From Agrypnia vestita (taxonomy: Eukaryota > Arthropoda > Insecta > Trichoptera > Phryganeidae), in assembly GCA_016648135.1 (NCBI GenBank), contig JADDOH010000486.1:124001-188000 (forward strand): 64,000 nucleotides of DNA, written 5' to 3'. Positions 56,571-64,000 of this stretch are shown in pieces (position 1 is the stretch's first letter; the number at the start of each line of letters is the position of its first letter). Made by a program: the position numbers and the translations under genes. A model generated the notes under the pieces. It was not told where the DNA came from. It was given only the letters and a program-made list of their open reading frames with translations, and ran no database searches.

Positions 56571-56632
56571 ATAATTATGTCCAACCACAAAGTTAACGCT
56601 ATAGCGTTAATTTTGTGGTTGGACATAATTAT
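56571..56632. repeat. 62-bp palindrome
   Basis: Arms of 31 bp around GCTATAGC with one mismatch (AAAG/AAAA). One arm is similar to 7339-7372. Confidence 0.9.
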
Positions 56633-56659
56633 AAATTTTAATAAATCAACTTTATATTA

Positions 56660-56785
56660 ACAACTTAGCTAGTAACTCTACGTCTACGGGTTTCGATACC
56701 ACTGTACCGCCAGTTTGCGTCCGTCCTGATGAAGATACAGTGGTATCGAAACCGGTAGACGTAGAGTTACTAGTTAAGTTATTAA
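56660..56785. mobile_element. Inverted PLE-A-type terminus with hammerhead-like motif
   Basis: AGTAACTCTACGTCTAC...GGGTTTCGATACCACTGTA (left) is inverted across a 35-bp spacer into the motif-bearing right half. The left half has the GAAAC side but lost the CTGATGA box. It looks like two terminus copies head to head. Confidence 0.6.
56726..56752 (+). ncRNA. Hammerhead-ribozyme-like core (best PLE-A member)
   Basis: CTGATGA, A, GATAC, loop AGTG, GTATC, GAAAC; then CGGTA and GACG. The stem is perfect. GACG pairs with CGTC directly before CTGATGA. Stem III would be just AC/GT around CG. All invariant bases are present. Confidence 0.6.
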
Positions 56786-57532
56786 AAAAAAGTTGTTTTA
56801 TTTAAATTAATAGACTAATTTAATTAAAAGATATATATAACATATAAGATTTTACACTACAGACAAAAAATAACGCTTTTTATAAATTAGTTTTTGTCTT
56901 TTAAAGTATTGTACAATTTTATTATTTTTCTAATTTTTATTTTATTTATTGCTGGATACTTGAATATTAGTAGAAAGTAATGAAATTGTTTGACAATATT
57001 TATTCAATTTATTTATTCAAATATTGTCAAATACATATTATTTTTATTTTAAATAGTTGAATATATGTATATTAATATAAAAAATAATGATCCTGAATAT
57101 TTATAAGACCTTGCCACGCATTTTACGAGTGTGCACGTAGGTAAAACTTAAAAAAAACTTGTGATTTTTTTTTCAAAACGTTATTTTCTGTATGTATGCT
57201 ATTTTTTAATATGTTATACTATAATATCCAAAATATCACAACAAAATCATAAATATATATATATTATTGTTCGGAAACATACATAATAAACCCAACCTTA
57301 CAAGATTATTGGGCAGGTATTTGCTTTGAATAATACGATGTTGTTTATGGTTACATTTTTTAATAAACTTTATGCTTTATTTTTTTGATCATACATTTTC
57401 ACAAATAATTCAATCAGTATAATATTATGAAATTTTCGTGATTTACTTTGTGGAAGTTCATTGTAATTAACTATGAATAAAACACAACGTTGTTTACTTC
57501 ACACGTTGACACTTTAATTAAAAAATTAAAAC
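56786..57532. other. AT-rich stretch
   Basis: Nothing is recognised. Confidence 0.4.
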
Positions 57533-57560
57533 GTTTCGATGCTTGCTACATCATCTTCAG
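57533..57560 (-). ncRNA. Hammerhead-like motif, third stem type
   Basis: Minus strand CTGAAGA, T, GATG, loop TAGCAAG... CATC, GAAAC, then GTT. The box start TTACTGAA is repeated in inverse at 57586-57594 (palindrome around 57573), which suggests head-to-head termini. Confidence 0.45.
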
Positions 57561-57649
57561 TAATGTATTATAGTATATTACTGAAAATAATAATAACTGT
57601 ACCTGATTATGAGAGGGACTGCTCCGCTCAAAACTATATGTTCTTACGA

Positions 57650-57716
57650 TGGAATTGGTTAAGTTGCATTGTGTAAAGTGATCACTTAAGCCAGCTTATA
57701 CAGGTCGTAAACCCTG
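57650..57716 (+). repeat. Short dispersed repeat, shared with 2100-2166
   Basis: Matches the inverse of 2100-2166 (GTTGCATTGTGTAAA, GATCACTTAAGCCAGC). Confidence 0.5.
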
Positions 57717-58489
57717 GGCCACCCTATAAAATCACTTACATACATGTTCCTTATTTAAAAAGTTTCGTCTCTGTGAGACTTCTATAATTTATCTTAATGA
57801 GAATAATCATGTTACAAGTAACTGTCATATCAATTAATAATATTGTACGAATATAATTTTAGTCGGATGCCAAATCAAACAGATATTCAAGATTAAGGCT
57901 TGACTTATATCAAACTCTGTTTTGATTATTGCGGTTGCATGATATATGCATTATTTAATAAACAGACCCCCCTGTAACTCGCAATACCTATCCATAGATC
58001 TCGTAGGTGGCACAAGCGGGGGACTAATTGAAATATATTGCTGTGAGCGCCAACGGCCAGACACTATTTAACCATTAATAGCACCGGGATGCTGCCAGTC
58101 AGATGAAGCCCAGAGCGTTGCCATATATACCGAGATAGGCCGTAGCCGTGACAACACTCCGCAAATAATAGACTGATGGAGGGCCGTTAGTATACCAAAG
58201 CTGGGGAATTGTTCGGACGACAATTTTCTGAGAAATAATGGCGCCTCGACCGTTATTCGATAGCTTTTTATCTTTATGGGCATATTACATGTGCGCGGCC
58301 CTGTAAATCTTACGCAAAGCAAACATATAATTACTCTTATCGTTGGCGTGCAGAAGAAAACTTGAGGAAATGTTCTCAATGTACGCGCTTTGAGCTGTCA
58401 GAACTTATTCATTTATTTAGCCGATAACACTGCAATAAGTAAACCGTCAATAGATTGTTTAGTTGGAATTTGTACTGCAAACGGGAAAT
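57717..58489. other. Non-coding; GC-richer at 57960-58380
   Basis: A 103-codon minus frame at 58068-58379 was examined and shows no domain or conserved look. Confidence 0.4.
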
Positions 58490-58780
58490 ATAATAATCTT
58501 TCGTGATCTATTCATTTTTGTTTTATTTTACTCTGGGCTAGACATTATATACCTCCAGCTGTATTTTATAACATACACCCTATCAGTATGAGTTAAACAA
58601 TAATACAAATACAAATACAGCAAAAAAAGGAAAAAATAATAATCTTTCGTGATCTATTCATTTTTGTTTTATTTTACTCTGGGCTAGAAATTATATACCT
58701 CTAGCTGTATTTTATAACATACACCCTATCAGTATGAGTTAAACAATAATACAAATACAACAAAAATTTTAACAATTATA
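58490..58780 (+). repeat. 146-bp tandem duplication
   Basis: ATAATCTTTCGTGATCTATT recurs 146 bp later; the two copies differ at only a few positions. Recent local duplication. Confidence 0.9.
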
Positions 58781-58858
58781 TTTTCTTTACATTACAATAT
58801 GGTAATAAAAAATCATGGTTGAAATAAATTCAAAAAATAAACATAAAAACTAGAAATA

Positions 58859-59592
58859 TTAAGGGGGTATTCTAGTCTAGTGGCATGAATTTTAATCTTT
58901 TAATGTTTGAAGAAAACATAAAAAAATTCAAAATATTACAGGCTGATAAAGTGGGGGGTCTTAAAAATGGCGCGCCCTGGTTGACATGATTCCAACCCTC
59001 CTAATAATCTGAAATAATAAAAAAAGATTGATTTTTAATCACAAAAGATGCCGCTATATCAAGAAGTCAATTTTATTTTGCAAAATAGCGGCAAAAATGT
59101 AAAATAAATTTTTTAACAGTTTTTTTGTACTTTTCTGAATTTTTTAAAAATATTTTAAATTTAAATTGTTTTAATTCTACATCCTGCCATAGAGGGATGT
59201 ATAGAGAAGGTTCAAGTAAATCGATCCAGTAGAACTTGAGACCATTTCCAGTACCCAGTACCAAACATTTCGAAAAAAGGTTTCGAGAAAAACGCGTTTA
59301 AAGATTGACTCAAAACTAACCTGAACTAAATATTAGTACGAAAAGATTTCCACAAAATACGTTACTATGATCTTCAGTCAAATATACATTATAAAGTCAA
59401 ATATACATTATAAAGGTATAGAGTATAAGAAATATTTTATAGGATAATCCATCCGCAAGTACCCAGTCGGGCAACGTCTACCGTAAATAATTGGAATTTT
59501 GAAAAATTCCTTTGAAAACATAGTCTTGAATATCTAAACTTTGGAAAATATATATTTTATTTTTATTTTTTAGACTAGATTAATCCCTTTAA
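58859..59592. mobile_element. TTAA-flanked inverted-repeat element
   Basis: Left end TTAA-GGGGGTATTCTAGTCTAG (58859-58880). Right end, read inward, TTAA-AGGGATTAATCTAGTCTA (59592-59571). The ends share the GGG...CTAGTCTA pattern, and the TTAA flank recalls the element at 8638. The inside holds a GGCGCGCC-containing piece and AT-rich filler but no protein. Confidence 0.5.
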
Positions 59593-60059
59593 ATAGGATA
59601 CATATCATTTTTTTAAAAGCTGAAACATTGTTTATTATCAACTTTCATAGTATACGAGAGGGAGCACGGTAGAGAATCGTTTTTATTTCTATAGATTTTT
59701 TTTGTTTGTTTTTAATTATTTAAAATATTTCCAACTATTTTTCAAGAATTCTGACGAATTAACAAAACAAAAATTAACTAACAAAAAACTACGATTTTGG
59801 TTCGTTAGTCATCACTTGTACATAATTGAGTGTAGTCAGGGGTTAGATATAGTCTTATTTTCCGAGGAACAAACACTTAGCTTAGTTTCAGGTAATTTGT
59901 TTTTCAAATACAAGGATTATTTAAACAATAAAGGTTATAAATACCGCAATGCATTAAAATTAACTATTTAAATTAAAGTAAGTTTATCTATAAGTTCTTA
60001 TATATGCAAATTCTCTATTTCATAACAAATATATGAAAAAAGGATAAGCTATGTATAAA
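59593..60059. other. AT-rich stretch
   Basis: The 89-codon frame at 59702-59971 is Asn/Lys/Leu-rich with no family recognised; possibly chance. Confidence 0.35.
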
Positions 60060-60290
60060 ACCACTATTTATTAAATTATCAACATATTTCGAAGCCAACG
60101 GTAGCTTTTATAAGAATACAACGTTTACTAAAATTTTAAATTGTAAGTATAGACCTTAACAAAAACAAAAAAAAAATATTTAGGAGTTGAATATCTAATT
60201 AGAAACTATTATTGTATCCTGATAAAGTGAACAATGTCCCCGAAATATGTTGATTATTTACGAATAGTGGCATTATTATACATATTGTTT
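60060..60290. mobile_element. PLE-type inverted termini
   Basis: ACCACTATTTATTAAATTAT and CAACATATTTCGAAGCC (left, minus orientation) are mirrored by CCCGAAATATGTTG and GAATAGTGGC (right, plus orientation). Both halves contain a decayed hammerhead-like motif. Confidence 0.5.
60219..60246 (+). ncRNA. Decayed hammerhead-like motif
   Basis: CTGATAA, AGTGAACA, ATG, TCCCC, GAAAT. Both boxes carry a substitution, so it is probably inactive. Confidence 0.3.
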
Positions 60291-60511
60291 TCTTTTTATT
60301 TTTAATAATAATAATGTGACCACAAAGTTATTTTGCCATCGTTGTTGCAGAATACAATATTATTTTAATTATTTGAAATCTCTCTGTACTCGTGTAACAT
60401 TTTGACACATGAACAAGTCAATTCACTGCATGAGTTACACGATCCTCCACTCTACTTCGACTGCTCCAACAAAATAACAGCTTTCTCTTAACTTATATAA
60501 CGTTTAAATAG

Positions 60512-60613
60512 GAACGGAATTGGAAAACCAAACTTTGTAATTGAAGGAAGCGATGGTGTTTCTTATACAAAACTATTCTCATTGTGTGAGGAAATCTTTC
60601 ACCGTGTGGGCCA
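60512..60613 (+). CDS. Candidate internal host exon (102 bp)
   Basis: Acceptor-like AACGTTTAAATAG ends at 60511 and a consensus donor GTAAGT starts at 60614. Between them only one frame is open, giving NGIGKPNFVIEGSDGVSY, then TKLFSLCEEIFHRVG. The exon is 102 bp, a multiple of three, so it is phase-symmetric (phase 1 on both sides). The two other frames have stops. The peptide looks like ordinary globular protein and like no transposon protein I know. I cannot name the gene. Neighbouring exons are not visible within several kb, as expected for an insect gene with long introns. Confidence 0.4.
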
Positions 60614-61003
60614 GTAAGTACATTAAACTATCTAGCGTTACATTTCATTCCATTTCAAGACACAAATTTAATCATTTTTGATATTTTGTTGTGTTTTATT
60701 TTTTTCATATCTAAAAAATTTTAATACAAATTACTTAGCTATGTTTTCAGTTTTTTGCAATACATACATAGCTCAGAATCTACTACTTTCTTCGTAGTTC
60801 AGACTCAGTAGTTCTGAGTGTACTATGTTGACCTTATTTCTTATTCTTACCCAATATAATAGGAAAGAAACGTGGACTATAAAAGTTATAAAAATGCAGA
60901 TAAATATCTCAGAAGTTCAACAATTTAAAGAAGAGTTGAGTCGTGCTCCTTATTTTACAGAATACTTATTATTTACGTTTTTCTTTTTTAATTAATATAT
61001 GCT

Positions 61004-61038
61004 AAAAATTGTGACAAAACCATTTTGTCACAATTTTT
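61004..61038. repeat. Perfect 16-bp hairpin
   Basis: AAAAATTGTGACAAAA is exactly inverted across a 3-base loop. Confidence 0.9.
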
Positions 61039-63760
61039 GAGTAATAAAATTAATAATAAAAAAATATAATATTTGATATCGAATAATGCAAAAACCACAG
61101 AGCATAAAATTAATAATTAAAATATCATATACAAAATGTGATATAAAAAAGTCCATTCTGTTAATTTTTACATTTAATAAATATCTTAACAATATTAATT
61201 TCATTACAGCTTTCACTGTTTCTGCAGCTATTAAAACTTTTTTTTTAATATAATGAATAAAAATACACTATTTATTTTTTTGCGAGATTAAACATATTCT
61301 TAAAGGCGAAGAAACGAGTACCTACTTCACTACAAAGATTCAGTAAAATGTATGAAGTAGAATAAAAAAATATGGAATTTTTCTTATTAGTTTTTTCTTC
61401 ACTTATGTCCGACATTAAACTTATCATGAAATTCATAGATAAAAAATATTCATATTGAATAAATTATGCAACGTCTAAAGGGTATTAAGTAATTATAATA
61501 AAACGATCATCAAAAAATCATAAAAAACAAAACACAAAAAAATGTGATATCGTTAACTTCGCTATCATAGCTCGAAAGTTTTATTTTTGTTTGTGAAGAA
61601 ACCTCCCAGGGGCGCTAAAGAAAAAATATTTTCTCCGGAGAACACAAAAATGGCTGCATTAACAACTTTCAACGGCGCGGCTAGAGACAGCTAGGGAAGG
61701 TAAAGAAAATCGAGATTTAAGCGCTAAAACCTGAGACTAAGACTGTGACTGGGCCAAGAGAAAAAGAGTATGCACATATGTACAGGTTATTTGTAAAATA
61801 CTCTGCTAACGGAAATTTCACAAAGTATGGACCTCACGTTGTTCCAACTTTGGAATTAAGCTCAGAAGTCTCACAGCGCTCAAATGGCTATAAAGGCCAA
61901 ACCACATTGATCTTACAAACACCGTTATCGACAATTTTCTACTTCGTGTTTGGCTACCAATTTGCATAAAAAGAACTCATTTAATCAACGCCAATTTTCA
62001 TAAATATTTTTACAATGTTTTTCGAGCAATTGACAAAAATTCGCTTTAATTCCACTTAACCTTTATAAAACGTAACCAGTATTATTGTGAGTTAAAACAA
62101 TATGTATGAATCAATACAAACAAAGTTATTCGCGTCGGTAGCTCTTAGAATAATTTTCTTGTATACCTACTATAATAGTGATACAATCTAATACACAAAA
62201 TATGTATGAGCTTTCTGACAATGTTTATATGAATCTGTAAAAAGGATGGTTTCTTTACAAATAAAGGCTTTGCCAATATTTAATTTGTTGAAAAAATAAA
62301 GTACCTTAGTATTGCCGAAACTCAATGATGTGTTTTTTTTTTTTGTAAATCCACAACCGTTTTTTCATATTTCTTGTGCTTATTGTGTTATCTTTGTGTT
62401 TATTGTGATTGAACAAAATTATTAATATAAAAAAAACTACACTTTGTATAAACCACATTAATTATTTGTATCATTATCATAATTTATGACCAAGATACAG
62501 CTGTATTGAAACCAGTCGACGTTAAAAACTGTTATATTACATTAAACCAATATTTTCAATTTAAAAATTGATTCTCTTCAGAACAAATGTATACATGTAT
62601 ATAAAGCTGGTAAAAAATTGCTTCATACATATTGTATGTAATATTTATATTGCAGTAATTTAGTATGAATCTTACAAGACGTATGCAGAATTCATATATC
62701 CCAAGTCCTTGCCAATTTCAATATGGTGTAAAAAATTATGATCTCATATTAAACATAGGAAGCGATTTTCGATCTACAAGATTTAGATATACACTTAACA
62801 CACAATTTTATCACTACCCAAAATCATTTTAATTTTCGTGGTATTAATAATCTACCCCAAACGATCAGAAAAAATGTTAAAATGAAATAAAAAAGCATAG
62901 ATATATGCAAACACCTACTAGACACATAATATAATCATGAAACTGTTTTAAAATGCGCATTTTTACTTTGTAACTGTAATACTCCTTCTCTATACACGAG
63001 GTCTTCTGACTCTCAAAGAGTTAGAAAAATAAATTGTTCCCATTTTTGAAATGTTAAATGACATTAATTTTTGTAAAGAGAACAAAAGATAAAATGAAAA
63101 AATATATATTTTCAGCGGGAACCTTTTTTCACAACGAAGCAATTTATTAACAGCGAAAAATCACAATTGGCGCCGAATGAAAATGTTAAAAAGCCCAGAT
63201 GATTTTAGTTTTTGCGAAAAATCTACGCCGTCCAATAGGCAATCGCGTAGAGAAGCAATAAGGGTAACAGCTTTCCGTTTCGTGGCACGTATAAATGCAT
63301 AAATATGACAAAATCTAACAAAATATGATGGCGCGGATGGAAAAAATCGAAGTGCTGTTGCCGCGCGGGTGTGTTCCCGCGTCACTTGATACCCTTCAGG
63401 GCCGGTCCCATGTGTTGAATTTGCATTCAATTTATTTAAAGCCCTCTCCGCACGTACATTGGTGTCACTCGTGTGCTTCGTTCTTTATCTAGCGGCTGCC
63501 TATTGTGTTATAAATAAGTCGAATAATGTAGTTTTCAACTTAATTTTATTTGAAATGTCGGCAGATTTGCCTTGCTGAGACATTTTCAAACAATAAAAAA
63601 TATATTATTTTAATGAAAAATTAATAGTTTATTAAATATAGTTGAAAATTTACTGGTTGTTTGAAATTTCATGCCGTGAGTAACTTTATAATGTTATATT
63701 GAATTTTTATTTTCTTATTTATTTATTTATCTTCATCTTGTTACATGACATAGGAGATGG
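61039..63760. other. AT-rich stretch; GC-richer at 63160-63480
   Basis: A decayed hammerhead-like site lies at 62485-62512 (GATAC, AGCT, GTATT, GAAAC with a damaged first box). A LINE-like scrap may lie near 62830-62890 (NFRGINNLPQTIRKNVK). The 89-codon minus frame at 63161-63430 has no recognised features. Confidence 0.35.
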
Positions 63761-63805
63761 AGCTGCTCATCTCACTAAGAAGAACCTGTGCCGAGATGAG
63801 CAGCT
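63761..63805. repeat. 13-bp perfect hairpin with 19-base loop
   Basis: AGCTGCTCATCTC and its exact inverse surround ACTAAGAAGAACCTGTGCC. It stands just after a TTTA-rich tract, possibly the end of a retroposon on the minus strand. Confidence 0.7.
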
Positions 63806-64000
63806 GAACAATATAGTGAGAACAAAAAATAATAAAGATATACAATAAAAATATACAACAACAACAAAATATGAACGTAAATAAAATTCCAGCTTTGTGG
63901 CCAACGTTTCGCAATTTGTAAATAAAGTGAGACATTATATATCGGGGTGAAGTGCCTTTAAATTACATTTTAAATTGTCACTTTACCTTTTGATTCTAAA

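Noticed and set aside
58068..58379. 103-codon minus-strand frame
   Set aside because: Composition is irregular, no motif is visible and no splice signal fits.

Overview
This AT-rich window looks like non-coding DNA from an insect or another arthropod. It is packed with decayed transposable elements and contains no complete host gene. Evidence for an insect-like genome is the mix of families: a D34D mariner, RTE and Jockey/CR1-type LINEs, Penelope-like elements (PLEs), tRNA-derived SINEs, Helitron-like elements and many small inverted-repeat elements. Nothing points to a bacterial or plasmid origin. Order-level placement (for example beetle or moth) cannot be made from the sequence alone.

Layout: 1-6.9 kb holds one copy of an unnamed 600-bp repeat (called R1 here), a Helitron-like element, a large foldback element and two tandem duplications. 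6.9-10.7 kb holds a PLE 3' end, an RTE LINE 3' end with a (TAAG)n tail, and a 2-kb TTAA-flanked element carrying a broken YqaJ-type nuclease gene. 10.7-20 kb is mostly featureless, with a SINE, small palindromes, an interrupted LINE and one possible host exon. 20-32 kb holds an RTE LINE, a mariner, a PLE, two R1 copies and LINE C-terminal pieces. 35-47 kb holds a minus-strand LINE, other LINE pieces, a second Helitron-like copy, a good host-exon candidate (about 42.8 kb), a second PLE 3' end, a third full-length R1 copy and a second mariner. 48-64 kb holds a foldback element, a third Helitron-like copy, another SINE, several inverted PLE-type ends and one small exon candidate with consensus splice sites (60.5 kb).

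Two signals stand out. First, the three Helitron-like copies carry dense arrays of alternating GAA/TTC blocks at 5-bp spacing, which is the heat-shock-element consensus. They could act as mobile heat-shock regulatory modules. Second, a motif of the form CTGANGA, hairpin, GAAAC recurs at least ten times with changing but still paired hairpin sequences. It lies just downstream of PLE reading-frame remnants, which is the expected place and form for the hammerhead ribozymes known from Penelope-like elements.

The coding remnants do not form an operon or pathway. They are independent insertions, mostly 5'-truncated and frameshifted. The host-exon candidates suggest that the window lies in long introns or intergenic DNA. 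All functional statements rest on reading the sequence; no database search was possible.
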